Positions 1 through 11,429 of a DNA stretch of 64,000 nt are shown one piece after another (the first letter of the stretch is position 1; each line of letters opens with the position of its first letter). This DNA comes from Strongylocentrotus droebachiensis (lineage: Eukaryota > Echinodermata > Echinoidea > Camarodonta > Strongylocentrotidae): the NCBI GenBank assembly GCA_035222895.1, contig JAVYIG010002384.1, positions 188,373-252,372 of the forward strand, in the 5' to 3' direction. A program made the position numbers and the translations under genes. Below the pieces are notes generated by a model, which was not told the origin of the DNA, searched no databases, and saw only the letters and a program-made list of their open reading frames with translations.

Positions 1-272
1 GATACCTGTTCTGTCTTGTTCACAAATGCTGGTAACAATGTATTTTTTGTTGTTATTATGTTTTGTTTTTATCCCTGGCTTTCATATCTCCTTTTCATTT
101 TTATCTCCCGAATTCATATGAGATCGTAAACCCCACAAACGAAGATGATACCTGTGTCGTCATTTTGTTACAAGGGCTGATGTAAAAGCGTTTCTTACTT
201 TTATTCTGTTTTGTTTTATCTCATACTTTTATCTCTTTTCAATATTATGTCCCAGAATCAGTTGGGCCTTAC
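1..272 (-). other. Partial intron of YqaJ gene copy A
   Basis: This is the donor-side end of the intron between exon 1 (right) and exon 2 (beyond the left edge). It matches the intron of copy B near 42504-43019 and the remnant at 10006-10303. The donor GTAAGG on the minus strand abuts exon 1 at 272/273. Confidence 0.75.
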
Positions 273-1179
273 CTTCAGAAACGAATATGACGTCATCTGT
301 ACAGTCTTCCTCGGAAGTGATGATGTCGATATGATTGGAATCCTCACCTTCGGCTGCATCGACGTCTAAAAAATGAGAACTTATTTGGGCTGGTGAATTG
401 TCAGTAGAGGTTTCATTGACGTTCAGCTTCAATGCAGAATTGGAGAAAGAACTGCTCGGCAGCGCATACCGACTTGATACAGTGTTGTCTGTGGATACAG
501 CTCTATCAGCGTCAGTAATGGTGTGGCAAGGAAATGCTTCTGTATTGATCTTACGCAGACCAAGAGACATGTGTTCCATCCTGGACTCGGTACTAGTAGA
601 TTCTCTCAGATTTGGGTCATCAGTTGAGCCAGAATTGCTCTCCTGTTGAACATCAGTCACACCACCAACACAACTCCGGTCCGATTCCAAACCAACAGAT
701 TCTTGGTCAGTCAAAGCAATGTAATAATCTGTTCCGTCAGATGTCGGTCCGCTGTAGGTCTTATTGGTGCGAAAGTTGTAATACGTACATGTAGTGCTAT
801 TTGTGGCCAATTTGATATGATGACGTTCAGAATTCTCATGATAAGCAACAGCGATATTATCATTTTGTTTTGCAGATATGTGTCCCTCTCGGAGGCTAAT
901 TCCACCAGGGACATTTGACTTGCAGTGTGCATTTGAGTAACTCTTTCTTCTTCCCGTTTGATTCCTTGGTGGGGTATTGCCAGTTCTCACTTGAACTAGC
1001 TCCCTCCTAAAATTCTCTTCCCTAGAAATACTCTCTTCCTGATCAACTTTCAACGTCCTTCGAATTCGTTTGCTTTTTTCAGAGTCAGAGTCAGAAGAAT
1101 CCTGCGTTCGACTAAGTTCGAGTTGACGGCGATTCCGGCAATTCCTCCTCTTTGATGGTAGCTTCCTAGCTGCATCCAT
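273..1179 (-). CDS. Exon 1 of YqaJ-family nuclease gene, copy A
   Basis: This exon encodes 302 residues starting MDAARKLPSKRRN and ending DDVIFVSE. It then meets a strong splice donor (GAAG|GTAAGG) in phase 1. Unspliced reading would continue only 14 codons to a stop. The product is hydrophilic: a basic start, a serine/aspartate-rich stretch near residues 27-36 and an acidic C-terminal part. No known domain is recognised. Copy B (43020-43935) is very similar, with a three-codon length difference in the Ser/Asp stretch and scattered substitutions, and both are open throughout, so the duplication is recent or the exon is constrained. Phase 1 fits the acceptor of the YqaJ exon 2 seen in copies B, C and D. 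The exon 2 of this copy must lie left of the window. The role of this N-terminal region is unknown. Confidence 0.72.
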
Positions 1180-1866
1180 CGTTGCAGATAATCTGAAGAA
1201 TTATCCAACTTTTTTCAAACAAGTAGAATTACAAATTTATTTTAGTTGTAGCCTAATTCAGTCCATGCATTAAACTGAAAAGTTTTTTCCCTATTTTACC
1301 CGTTCATGTTCTACTATATATTAAGTTTAAGGTTCCAAGGAGAGTGGTCGACTTGCTGAAGAATAGCCGTTGAGGCTGAACTGAGTTTTGCTGTTAAAAT
1401 ATAAGTGAATGAATAACAATACACGAAGGCTACAATTTGTTGTGCAATTACAATGTAGGGCAATGAATGCCAGCAACTATTCTTTCTCAGTGGGGAAATT
1501 CAACACTTATCAAATCAATAGTCATTCACACCTGTCTGTGTTGCATGGTATTACAATGTTTGGGGAAGTTCGTAACGTCCTTGTATTTGTGGGATTCCCC
1601 GTTTAACCAGCTAGTGATCTACATGTAGGACCTATGCATAATTTAGTTAAATGAGAGGGAGGGGGGTCCATTCCGAAAAAATATGACGAGCAAGCAAGAA
1701 AATAGTTGAAAATTCTTCACTGCCCTTTAGGTCCAATTGGCCCTTTTGAGGTGGTTCCTTTTTTTTTCTTCTTTTTTTTCTGATTATTTTTTGGTTGTTA
1801 GTTGCTATTAGAGGTAGATTTTGTGTATGTTTGTGTCGAATACAAAAAAAAGTACTTGATTTGCTC
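1180..1866. other. Upstream flank of YqaJ copy A
   Basis: No gene is seen here. The stretch is colinear with 43936-44650 upstream of copy B and, with more divergence, with 47284-47960. It should hold the promoter, but no convincing core element was identified. Short T-rich runs lie near 1740-1800. Confidence 0.5.
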
Positions 1867-1868
1867 TA

Positions 1869-1975
1869 CACACTCAGAAATAAAGGCACAATTCTGCTAC
1901 AATAGCAGCACTCTGCGAAATACGCGTAGGTGGATGCAAACCTGCACCCCAATTTCACCCTTATTTCTCAGTGTG
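1869..1975. mobile_element. ~107-bp MITE, TA target duplication (copy 1)
   Basis: Terminal inverted repeats start CACACTCAGAAATAAAGG and end as the complement of CACACTGAGAAATAAGGG, flanked by TA on both sides. The layout is typical of non-autonomous Tc1/mariner-type elements. A copy lies at 44653-44761 at the same relative place, so the insertion predates the duplication. Confidence 0.7.
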
Positions 1976-2029
1976 TATATACAGTAAAATGGAAATATCA
2001 CGAAGTGTTAAAGCCTCTCCCTCCCCCTT

Positions 2030-2042
2030 CCCTCCCCCTTCC

Positions 2043-2074
<32 letters not shown>

Positions 2075-2490
2075 ATCTCTTCCACTATCTCTTCCCCCTC
2101 TCTCTCTCCTCTATCTTCATTTATCTTTCTCCCTTTCCCCATCTCGACTCGCTCTCTCTCTCTTTATACCTCCCTCTCTATCTGTCTCTCTCTCTCTTAC
2201 TCTCTTCTATCTCTTTGTCTCTCTCTCTCTCACTCTCTCTCTCACCATCTTTCCCTCCTCCTCTCGACTCGCTCTCTCACTCCCACTCTCTGACCTCATG
2301 TATTAAAGTTTGCCAGAAAATATTAAAGATGAGCTATGGCTGCTGTACATCACAAAAAACACTTTTATTACTACTACTACTACTACTTCTTCTTCTAGTA
2401 CTACTACTACTACTACTACTTCTACTACTACTACTACTACTACTACTACAACAACTACATGTACTACTACTACTACTAGTAGTAGTAAGC
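2030..2490. repeat. CT-rich tract followed by (TAC)n microsatellite
   Basis: A pyrimidine tract of CTCTCT with interruptions runs 2035-2296, and a TAC triplet array runs about 2366-2485. The same pair, in the same order and joined by a similar spacer, recurs at 44853-45290, 37130-38010 and 53130-53970. It therefore marks a long dispersed repeat rather than an isolated microsatellite. Open frames here are low-complexity artefacts. Confidence 0.85.
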
Positions 2491-2709
2491 TAGTCGACAA
2501 CAAATGGTAACAATAATGAAGTATTTCTAACAAAAAAGGGAAACAGAAGTAAAATACAGTGAAATGCTCTGAATACGCAGAAAGAGCATTTCAACTTCTC
2601 ATCTTTGCTAACTCAATACGTCTTTTATTCAGCTTAATTGAAAACACGATTTACACGGTCTAATTACATGTATCTTCAGCATAGTCCCTCATTTACTTCA
2701 CTTGATATA

Positions 2710-2816
2710 AGGGAATTTTCGATTTGCCTGTCGACATAGTGGACTGCTACGTGTGACGTCTAAAAGGACGTCACACGTAGCAGTCCACTATGTCGGCGTG
2801 CAAATCGAAAAGCCCT
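2710..2816. mobile_element. ~107-bp hairpin MITE (copy 1)
   Basis: This is a near-perfect palindrome. The left arm starts AGGGAATTTTCGATTTGC and contains ACATAGTGGACTGCTACG; the right arm is its complement. Another copy is at 45579-45685, and partial relatives are at 31015-31110 and 50780-50900. The reverse-oriented relative at 15175-15205 lacks it, which gives an empty site. Confidence 0.75.
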
Positions 2817-3173
2817 AATGACGTGACAAATATAATGCATCTAAAAATGGACATGACATCACAAAATGCAGTCTTTCATTCTTACCATTATTCATAAGTG
2901 TAAAGGATACCGATTTGCGTGATTAGTTTTCAACAAAAGGTGACATATTCGTAATTATTTTTTTCTTTCTCGAAATCTTGTACTTCACATTTCTGGATGA
3001 AGAACATGTAAATGAATGGAATTGGTTTGTCGTAAAAAGAGGCCTAATATAATGTTCTGGGTTTAAAAAAAAGCTCGATACATCGACGATATATACATGT
3101 ATACTCATTTGGAGTTGGTCTATAAACATCACGTACATTGCAATGGCGTCTGTTTTTCGAGCACAAGACAATA

Positions 3174-3556
3174 GGGGCGATCACACCTACATAAAAAGTG
3201 AGATTTAAAAATCGATTTTTGCATCGCGCTCCAAACATCGGGTTTTTTTGCGTGTGTGGACAGAATAATTTCACTAATCTTCAAGATCCGATTCGAAGTA
3301 TTAAGTCTTGCAATTTTTCATAATAATCGCGATAGTTTGCCGGCCGCTGTGTGTGCGAATGGTATTGAGAATAACAAATAACAACTTTATTTAATCCCAG
3401 AATTCCAAGCGCGCAAACATCGTCGAGATATTCACGCATGCGTAGTTCGGACGATCTTGCCGTCTAGCGAGAATCCTCCCTGTGTGAATGGTCGCCAACA
3501 AAATTAATCTTTGCATCGCGATCCAAATCGCACCAATTGTTATGTGTGAACGGGCC
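3174..3556. mobile_element. ~380-bp MITE with CACAC-containing ends (copy 1)
   Basis: The left end GGGGCGATCACACCTA pairs imperfectly with the complement of the right end (GGCCCGTTCACACATA). An inner block containing TTGCATCGCG followed by TCCAAA is repeated in inverted order near both ends. The copy at 46041-46422 sits at the same place upstream of YqaJ copy B. Confidence 0.6.
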
Positions 3557-4622
3557 TTTGCAAGGAAAATTCCATCCCTTGTAATAGTTCATGAGTATAA
3601 AAGCAGACAAATAATATACATGTATACACAGAATTGCGAAAGTTTGAAATAATTCAGGCCAATATTCAAGTGACTCGGTAACATTGTTGAAGGCTGACAA
3701 AAAAACCGTGCAATTTTTGTTTGAAATGTTACTTATTATATTCATTTTACCGTACTAACCCTCTAATATGCAAAATATCCTGAACAAAATTATCGAACCA
3801 CAAAAATATTTATGTTTTTCTTTGAGGGCGCGTCTATATGTGCGACACCCTCTAACAGTAAATTCTCCTAACCAATTTTTGAATTTTCCTAACTGTTTTT
3901 CCATGAAAATGAGACGTAAAACAGACTTTAACAAATCTGTCAACATATGGTATATAGAGCCAATTCATTGTTTTGTGACTTTGTATAATAAATAATCTGT
4001 TTTCATTCAAACTTTCAGATTATCTTTGATTGTACATCTTGCATTAATTCACTACCTTAACACCATTTTCTCTCTACTTAACAATGTTACCAAGTCCCTT
4101 TAAGAAAATTATGAAGGTTAGTAATACGAGATCACTCAGTTATTACAATCGTTTTCATTATACAACAAAAGAACATACAATAATATTGGACATAACATGA
4201 ATGATAGCAACAATAAGAGAACAAATTTCTGATCATTCAAACTGTACCCCCAAAATAGGTTACATTGTTACAATATCAAATTTGGCCTAATATCATTTGC
4301 CATCATTAATGCAATATACAAGCAGGCACATTATCAACACAAAATATTTCATATGAACTACCGTTCATCATCAGTGTCATCCGTGAACTCTATTGGTCTG
4401 CTTCGTGGAGTAGAACGATACTCGGTCACTGGCAAGTTTCCTCTACGGTTTCGAGCATTCCTAATGAAAGAGATTGGAAAGGAGAATGGATTAACACAGG
4501 TACTGATGATAATCATGTCTTACCTTAGGTACTCATATTTTACAACTGATACTACTATTAATGATCATCCTACTACTACTACTACTATACTACTACTACT
4601 ACTTCTACTTCTACTAATACTA
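3557..4622. repeat. Repeat-derived flank, partly shared with 38360-38620
   Basis: 3557-4123 is colinear with 46440-47216. At 4124 the match switches to the repeat at about 38360-38620 and 54320-54500. At 4371-4500 the minus strand has a short open frame after a CAG acceptor-like site that ends FTDDTDDER; it could be a relic exon but has no recognised homology. A (TAC)n run occupies 4553-4620. Confidence 0.55.
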
Positions 4623-4623
4623 T

Positions 4624-5536
4624 AGGGTTACCTCAGCAATGTTTGTACCAAGGTCTCGAGGAGTGTTGGTGTGATTTTTAAGTTACGCTTCTTTTTACCA
4701 GAGCAAACTTTAGTAACTCTTTATAATGCTATCATTATGCCTCACTTAACTTACTGTAATGTTGCATGGGGAAATACGTATAGAAGCCATATAAACAAGT
4801 TAATAGTCCTTCAGAAGAAAGCTATCAGGCTCATTACAAATTCAAATTACAGAAGTCCAAGTAATCCTTTATTTGTGCAACTTCAGATGTTGCCTCTTGA
4901 TGAATTAGTCTCCATGAATTGTTTGATATTCATGTACAAATCTCAATCTGCTCAAAATAATTCATTTTTAAAAGATGCGTTTATTGTTAATTCGACTGTC
5001 CATTCGTACAACACACGTCAGAGAAATCTTATCCATCAGCCGTTTGCGAGAACACAAACTGCTTCGAACTCTTTTGTAATTAATTGTATCAAAGAATGGA
5101 ATAAGTTGCCACAAAACATCAGATCCAGTCCAACACTACCTATGTTTAAACATACATGTCGAGAATATCTTTTTGAGAGATTACAAAATATGTTAAAGTA
5201 AATCCTGGAAAGCCATGTGTGTATGTGTGTATGTGGGTGTGTCTGTGTGTGTGTGTGCGTGGGTGTGTATGTGTATGTGTGTTATCTTTTTTTCTGTTCC
5301 CATATTTACTCATTAGTTATCATTATAAATATGTTTTTGTCATCGGTTATTCTAAATACTGTTATTTTGTTTTTGTTTATGTACCTTTTAAGGGGCCCCT
5401 TATCACAAGCTCTGCTTCTCCGGGGTCCCAAACCTATCATGTTTTTTATTTCTTTTGTGTCAATTGATTGTAAAATGTTGTGTTTGATTGGTTTGAATAA
5501 ACTTGAACTTGAACTTGAACTTGAACTTGAACTAAT
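4624..5536 (+). mobile_element. 5'-truncated CR1/L2-like LINE, reverse transcriptase C-terminus and 3' UTR
   Basis: The coding part (about 4626-5201, no ATG needed because the 5' end is truncated) reads SRSVGVIFKLRFFLPEQTL, then LYNAIIMPHLTYCNVAWGNT and KLIVLQKKAIRLIT. This is the thumb and C-terminal region of a non-LTR reverse transcriptase, ending with the usual EWNKLPQNIR and FKHTCREYL blocks. A GT-rich stretch and a 3' UTR follow, with an AATAAA signal and a tail of about five CTTGAA-type repeats (5495-5533). The body joins the (TAC)n array directly at its 5' end. It is a dead 5'-truncated insertion whose remaining reading frame is open. Confidence 0.85.
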
Positions 5537-5539
5537 ACT

Positions 5540-5640
5540 AATACTACTGCTACTACTACTACTAATAATAATAATAATGATTATAATAATTATAATTATA
5601 ATGATGATGATGATGATAATGGCTTCATTACAATTATAGC
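5540..5640. repeat. ATA/ATG microsatellite after LINE tail
   Basis: AT-rich triplet repeats (TAC, then ATA, then ATG) directly follow the LINE tail. Confidence 0.7.
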
Positions 5641-5735
5641 ACTCACATCCGTCACGCTGTGACACTTATGGCGTTTATTATTAAAGCCACCCACACACCG
5701 TTACGCTGGTTATAGCCTGTCAAGTATGTTTCGAA
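5636..5735. repeat. SINE-like relic, copy of 7367-7460
   Basis: The block CCGTCACGCTGTGACACT and the following CCACCCACAC and GGTTATAGCCTGTCA segments recur at 7378-7450 and, split by an insertion, at 59780-60350. The next block of the longer copies resembles the conserved core of the SINE at 22140. Confidence 0.5.
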
Positions 5736-5859
5736 TCTATATATGGAATTATTTTAGCCGGGATGTATTGGGTTCTCACGGTGTTGGCGTGAGAATTCTC
5801 ATTCACCTTGCAGATTTGTTAGAGGATGGTCATAGACATTATTCGGTGGCAAATTAACG

Positions 5860-6128
5860 CTTGGCAGGTTGGGGCTTTCCTGCGATTTTTTTTGCGGTTT
5901 TAGCAGGTTTTCACCCAATCCTGGGGTAAGGGTCGGAACCTCCTTCGTCTCCGCTCTAGCGCCGGGTCGGCTTTTTCGTCGCACTTACGGTGGCAGGTTC
6001 GAAAGAGGGCGTACGTTTCTTTACGTTGGCCTAACCTGTCCACGGCGGGCGACGACGGGCCGTCCCGGGCTGGTGCGGGGTCGTTGGTGGTTCCGATCAC
6101 GGGGTTGTCATAGATTAACTATGACAAC
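5860..6128. other. GC-rich island ending in a perfect hairpin
   Basis: 5860-6110 is markedly more GC-rich than its surroundings. An open frame on the plus strand crosses it but shows no recognisable domain. It ends in a perfect stem (GTTGTCATAG, loop ATTAA, CTATGACAAC) at 6104-6128. Its origin is unknown. Confidence 0.4.
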
Positions 6129-6335
6129 TCTTCGTCCAAGTTCCTTTTTTTCCCCTATATCTTTCGGAAATTGGCATTTTTGCCTCTTCGCATATATATA
6201 TGTGTTTGTGTATATATGTTAATATATACATATAAAGGTTATTATGTGTATTACACACTGCTGCAAAATACTTCATGGGAGGGTTGCGTTTTTGAGATTA
6301 TTAATTGGATTATTTTAATTGGACATTGTATCTTG

Positions 6336-7038
6336 CAGAGCTCAATATTTATTGGTTTCCGGTTGAGGCCCCGACGATAACAGGCATTTCGTCCTGTCGT
6401 TTAATTATAACATGTACCCGCCTGTAAAGTAGGCATCTGTTCGCCTGTTTAATGCAGTGGAACTGCGTGTCTTCTTTGTATGCAGAGGGGTGTTATACGT
6501 ATAGCCCACTTTGTGATACTCACAGTTAAATTCCAAATGAGAAGGTAAACTCTGTCGCCCTCTTTAATGAGGAAACAGTGTCGCCTTTTTACGGGCTGTG
6601 GGGGGTTGTACACAAGTTCTCGTCTGTTGGTGGCCCTGATGCAGAGAGTACTTTGGATTGGACATGCCGGCTCCATCCAGTTTTTTCAGAGCTCAATATT
6701 TATTGGTTTCCGGTGGGGGCCCCGATGATAACGGTCATTCCGTCCTGTCGTTTATTTATAACATGTACCCGCCTGTAAAGTGGGCATCTGTTCGCCTGTT
6801 TAATGCAGTGGAACTGTGTTTCTTCTTTGTATGCAGAGGGGTGTTATACGTATAGCCCACTTTGTGGTACTCACAGTTAAATTCCAAATGAGAAGGTAAA
6901 CTCTGTTCGCCCTCTTTAATGAGGAAACAGTGTCGCCTTTTTACGGGCTGTGGGGGTTGTACACAAGTTCTCGTCTGTTGGTGGCCCCGATGCAGAGAGT
7001 ACATTGGATTGGACATGCCGGCTCCATCCAGTTTTTCA
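6336..7038. repeat. Two tandem 351-bp units
   Basis: Both units begin CAGAGCTCAATATTTATTGG (6336 and 6687) and end in GGACATGCCGGCTCCATCC. They differ by scattered substitutions and small indels. No protein is recognised; open frames in both orientations repeat with the unit. This could be the edge of a satellite or of an element's terminal region. Confidence 0.8.
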
Positions 7039-7829
7039 GGTGCAGATACTTATATTAATTGATCAAAAGATTCGAAAATAATACCCGGATCCTTCCCTGG
7101 GGCGGATTGGAGCAGTGTAACGTTTAAGTAAAAGTATTTTATATTCATTTGGGAGAGTTTGTGTCGTAGTTGTTATTATTGTCATGATGTTGATATTCAG
7201 GGTAACAAGATTCCATCCTCTATTAAATCTCAAGTACCCGCAAAAACGCATCCCGTTTCATTTTGTCACAGTGAATGTAAACCTAGATTTGTCGACAAAC
7301 CTCCTTTGTGAATTTGGGCCTATTAGTGTTTGAGAAAACTATTGACATTTGTTCGTAGCATTTATTATAGCGCTCACACCCGTCACGCTGTGACACTCAT
7401 GGGGATTAATAAGCCACCCACACTTTGTTACCCTGGTTATAGCCTGTCATGTATCCACTTGCACGTGGGTGGAGAATGCTAAATGTAGATTAATGTCTTG
7501 CCAAAGGATATTAGTTATGGTCAGGGATTGGAATACTGTTCCTTGTGATGACCGATCTAGAGTCCATTTACTTATCCACAAGACAACCCCTTGTTCTCTA
7601 GGTAGTTGTATGAAACGGATTAAATTACTTCATACAATCTTTCACACTTTGATTATGTAAAGTTAAATGGGAAAATGTGGGCAAAGCTATTCCCCTAAAA
7701 TTTACAAATAATAAAAGCTAAGAAATGCGGCCCTGTATAAGAAGGAACCAAAAATGAGGGGAAAACATTATATTCCCGTGCAAGAATGTCACGCTATGTA
7801 GTGTTTCCAATTATAGCAACATTTAGAAG
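7039..7829. repeat. SINE relic and 3' flank of YqaJ copy C
   Basis: From about 7279 the sequence is colinear with 59720-60729 downstream of copy D. It contains a diverged SINE core (GTAGATTAATGTCTTGCC at about 7482) and the empty site GGGGATTAATAAGCC (7411-7425) for the TTAA element found in copy D at 59809. Confidence 0.6.
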
Positions 7830-9031
7830 TTACCACTCGAACCTTTCGGGAGAGTCATGGCCGACAGGAGCTCTGGCCATCTGGTTCTGGAGCTTCCTGT
7901 CTACGAGCTCGGGAACGATGTAATTCCAGAAGAATTGCTCCGCTTGGATCGCATCGAAATTCCATTTCTGGTGACGTGGTCTAATTCTTTGAATGAAGCT
8001 CTTACCGTAATGATTATAAACGAAGAAATCGCACCAAGGAAGTTCAGTCACTGCTAGTTGGGTTTGGACCTGATAATAGTATTCATGTTGTGTGTTTAGT
8101 ACAATGTCACCACGTGTAGATTGTGTAAGGTATCTAGTATTACGAGGTGCTAGATTCTTACCAGGCTTTACAGGACATTTTATTTCTAAAATGCCACATC
8201 TATCATCTTCTCTTTTGCAAGCATTGCAACCAGACTTACAACTTACAAGACCATCTGGGGATGCACCGATGAAAGTTTTCTGTGGATGAAAAAAGATCCC
8301 ACATTCTGTTACCTGAATCTCTCTGTGTCCCTTGCTTTTCATAATCTGTAAGTATTTATTTCTTGCAACTGGCTCCATCTTTCGACCCCACACGAGGTTT
8401 GGTAGATTTGGGTTTAGTACAGTATACCCCATTATTTTGTTCACAAGTACGTTTGAATTACGTTTTGATCCTTTCCATGAGGCCACCTCCTTAAAGCGCG
8501 AAGCGCTGATGCACCCGATGCGATAATCAAACCACAAATGATTATCACTCTGGCCTCTCGTGTTTGCTTCGATTGTGTTGATATCTTCTTGATCGTACCT
8601 TGGTAACAAAAAAGCTTCACCAGTGGATTTACATCGTCTCGCTCTGTCACTCAGACTGTCCGGTAGTACTGCATCATTCGACCTGTCCTCAAAGGCCGAC
8701 TGTGGCTCTGCTGTACTTGTGCTTCTGGGCAAAGCTGATGGCTGATTGACGAGTTCCCTCGTTTCTCCATCGCACCGAACAGGATTCCTTTGGATAGCCT
8801 GGTTTTTCCACGTAGCTACAGCTTTGAATTTCTCTGCCTCGATACATCCAGTGCGAAACTCGATCCATTTCGGATTGTGTTGTTTTCCTCTCGTTTCTCT
8901 CTCGATCGCGATGATGTCATTCTGCGTATACTTCGGAAGACGAAAGGCTTTTGGCGTAGAACATGTCCTTGCTATTTCTTTCAAGCTCTTCGGTAGGGTT
9001 TGCACAGTGTTTAGGTTAATTTGTTCCAGTG
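7830..9031 (-). CDS. Exon 2 of YqaJ-family nuclease gene, copy C (exon 1 lost)
   Basis: This exon encodes 399 residues after a polypyrimidine tract and the CAG acceptor at 9032-9034. The C-terminal ~250 residues form a YqaJ/lambda-exonuclease-type PD-(D/E)XK nuclease: WFDYRIGCISASRFKEVAS, VWGRKMEPVA, FIGASPDGLVSC, GILEIKCPVK and YYYQVQTQLAV. The probable metal ligands E, D and ExK are all present. Family members resect or process DNA ends. A Cys cluster (C-x3-C-x2-C-x6-C) sits between the GASPDG and EIKCP motifs. Relative to copy B, 219 residues of the upstream dead nuclease domain are missing through an in-frame deletion. The partner exon 1 is gone: homology upstream stops at 10303, right at the old donor. 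It may be a pseudogene or may use another first exon. Confidence 0.8.
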
Positions 9032-10303
9032 CTGGATATATGAGCAAGAAGAGGATTTAAAAAAGCAAAGAAATTACAATATATTTATAACTATGATATG
9101 TATATATTAGTAACTGTTATGAAACATAGCAAGATAGTTGCTCGAATAAAATGATCATAATTTACTGAAATAAGAGGACACTTTTGGGTTTTTTTTTTGG
9201 TCTCGAAATTTGAAAATTTGACATTTTGTACCGTTGGGGGGGGGGGGGGGGTAAGGTCACTTTTTTTTTTTTTTTTTTTTTTTTTTAAACATACACATTA
9301 ACTCTTATCCTGCCACAGGGCTAATCCCCCCAGTGCCAGATTTATAACGAGATAATCGGATTAACGCGATGGTACTAACAATAGCGCGTGCAAAACACTA
9401 GGCACAGTCCAATGGGCATGAACAATAACTGCTATAACGAATGCGTGCTAGCATGCAAGAAGCAGAGTAACAATAGCTTGCATGCAGCCTTATGGCAGGC
9501 TATGAGTTAACAAAACTCAAGGGGGGTTTAATCCCACCCCCCCCCCCCCTCCCCCCTGCGTCCGCGCCTGCTGTACACAAATAAACAAACAAGCAAAGTA
9601 TAATACAATATTGTAAAACTGTATTGTATTGTATTGGAAAGCCTAGCTCTGTCAGTCTCTAGCACAGAATTGTAATTTCTGTGATATACTGTGTCAAATT
9701 ATCTTCAGGACGCAGAAACGCAAAGTGCTTTGGTTAATTAATCATCCTGGGCCATATCGGAAATGTTGAGGTATATCGTTGTATTTGATAGTACTGTCTA
9801 TATTAATTCATGATTATACTTATATAGTAAGAATGTAAGGCTTTCACTGAAAGGGGAGATCAGCAGATATATAGGGAAAATGTAATGGAGGAAAATCATT
9901 GATTGTAATTTGTTTTATTTTTAACTCCTGTTCCATAACATGATCTGTTGCAATTTTATCTCTCGAACTCAGATGAGACTAACACCTTCCCTAAAGCTTA
10001 GAGATGAAGATGATACCTGTTCTGTCTTGTTCACAAATGCTGGTAACAATGCATTTTTTGTTGTTATCATGTTTTGTTTTTATCCCTGACTTTCATATCT
10101 CCTTTTTATTTTTATCTCCCGAATTCAGATGAGACCTAAACGGGACATAAACCTATCTTAAACTTCACAAACGAAGATGGTACCTATGTCGTCATTTTGT
10201 TACAAGGGCTGATGTAAAAGCGTTTCTTGCTTTTATTCTGCTTTGTTTTATCTCATGCTTTTTCTCTTTTTCAATATTATCTCCCAGAATCAGTTGGGCC
10301 TTA
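9032..10303 (-). other. Intron remnant of copy C with hAT-like right end inserted
   Basis: 9032-9155 and 9580-10303 match the introns of copies B and D. The middle (about 9157-9576) replaces the LINE end present there. It begins with G and T homopolymer runs and ends CCCCCTGCGTCCGCGCCTG, a hAT-type right end without a clear left partner. Homology ends at 10303, one base past the GTAAGG donor. Confidence 0.6.
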
Positions 10304-10730
10304 CTAGACCGCCGGGTGAGCCCCAAAATTCGTCAGTTTTGTGACCTCGGCTCGGCATCAACTTTCTTAATAGTGTATATTATTAAAGAATATATTTTGA
10401 TATTATAGTCACAACTCGTCAATCGAAAAAAATGCATATAAGCTCAAAAAATGGAAAAAAGGTGCCTAAAATCTTTCTTTTTTCACGGAGATTGTCCAAT
10501 CACTGTGCATGTATCAAGCAAAGGTTACAGCGTTTCAAGCTTTCTAGCCAATCACAGGCAGTGTTGTGCACGTACCACTGGCGCGCGCTATTTTGAGCTT
10601 CAGGTGTAGTAACCTGTCGTCAACAACTGAATGTTTCAGAGGAAAACACAGGTTTTTGCTGTATGCATACAATTTCGACTCACAGTAAGGTGATATCTTT
10701 CAGTGGGAAGAGTTACAGAAAATTCAAGGA
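10304..10730 (+). promoter_or_regulatory. Candidate TATA-less promoter with two CCAAT boxes
   Basis: Two CCAATCA motifs (about 10497 and 10550) lie 180-240 bases upstream of an open exon. A GGCGCGCGC patch lies at about 10579, and there is no clear TATA box. Promoter function is inferred from composition and position only. Confidence 0.3.
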
Positions 10731-10912
10731 GTGTGCAGATCTTTGGAAGGACGTCAGTTGGGGTTTGAACTAGAAAACAAAATTGCTGCGATTGCGGTCA
10801 ACTTCGACTTCGACTCGTTCGAGCTGCAGACAGAGCAGTACTCGCCCGGCGCCTCGGGCGGAGGAGTGTACCAGGGAGGTGTTCGAACTGCAACAAGTTC
10901 AACAAAAAAGAG
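10731..10912 (+). CDS. Candidate first exon of an unrecognised gene
   Basis: The stretch is open in two frames and more GC-rich than its surroundings. It ends at a donor-like AAAAAGAG|GTAGGC. In the frame reading LEGRQLGFELENKIAAIAV it could splice to 12942-13005, where an AG-bounded segment continues YVQPGYHACCYRHFCNI and ends at GTGAGC. No family was recognised. There is no clear ATG in good context near the start, so this may instead be part of a transposon. Confidence 0.25.
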
Positions 10913-11102
10913 GTAGGCCTAGATCTCTGTCATTCCGAAGAAATGATTGTATTAACTATTTCAGCATGTTCAGAATAACTCTGATCCTATTCTTCTTCTT
11001 CTTCTTCTCCTTTCTTCTTCTTCTTCGAGATAATCTGCCTCCTTCAAAATACTGAAGTGAAGATTCTTGCACTTATTACACCGGGGTTTCCCCCTAGGCC
11101 TA

Positions 11103-11413
11103 CACTGTGAAAAAAATGGGCAATATTATTGCCCAACGTTGGTGCCATAGTCAACCCAACCATCTATTGGGCAATATTTTGCCCAGTGGTATTGGTAAAC
11201 GTTACCACCCTACTTCACACGTGCATTATTGTTTCGTATTTTGACCAAAATTTGAGCAAAGATATGACCTTTCAACTGCCCGACTACGGTAGCCCACTTG
11301 TTGGGAAAATCTTGACCAGCTGTTGGGCCATTGGGAAAAATATTGCCCAATAGATGGTTGGGTTGACTATGGCACAACGTTGGGCAATAATATTGCCCAT
11401 TTTTTTCACAGTG
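11103..11413. mobile_element. 311-bp MITE with ~84-bp terminal inverted repeats, TA duplication
   Basis: The ends start CACTGTGAAAAAAATGGGCA and are complementary for about 84 bases with a one-base indel and few mismatches. The element is flanked by TA on both sides (11101-11102, 11414-11415), as in Tc1/mariner-type elements. The motif GGGCAATATTATTGCCC is itself palindromic. No coding capacity. Confidence 0.85.
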
Positions 11414-11429
11414 TACTACTCTTAGTCTT

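Noticed and set aside
1930-2493. Long Ser/Leu open frames in CT and TAC tracts (also 36.8-37.7, 44.8-45.4 and 52.8-53.7 kb)
   Set aside because: Translations of microsatellites; no unique sequence or codon signal.
5869-6222. 117-codon frame over the GC-rich island
   Set aside because: Open mainly because GC-rich; no domain, no splice or promoter support.
7830-9031. YqaJ frames as an integrated phage or virus gene
   Set aside because: Spliced structure, metazoan repeats all round and the tandem array fit a eukaryotic gene family; no other virus-like gene is present.
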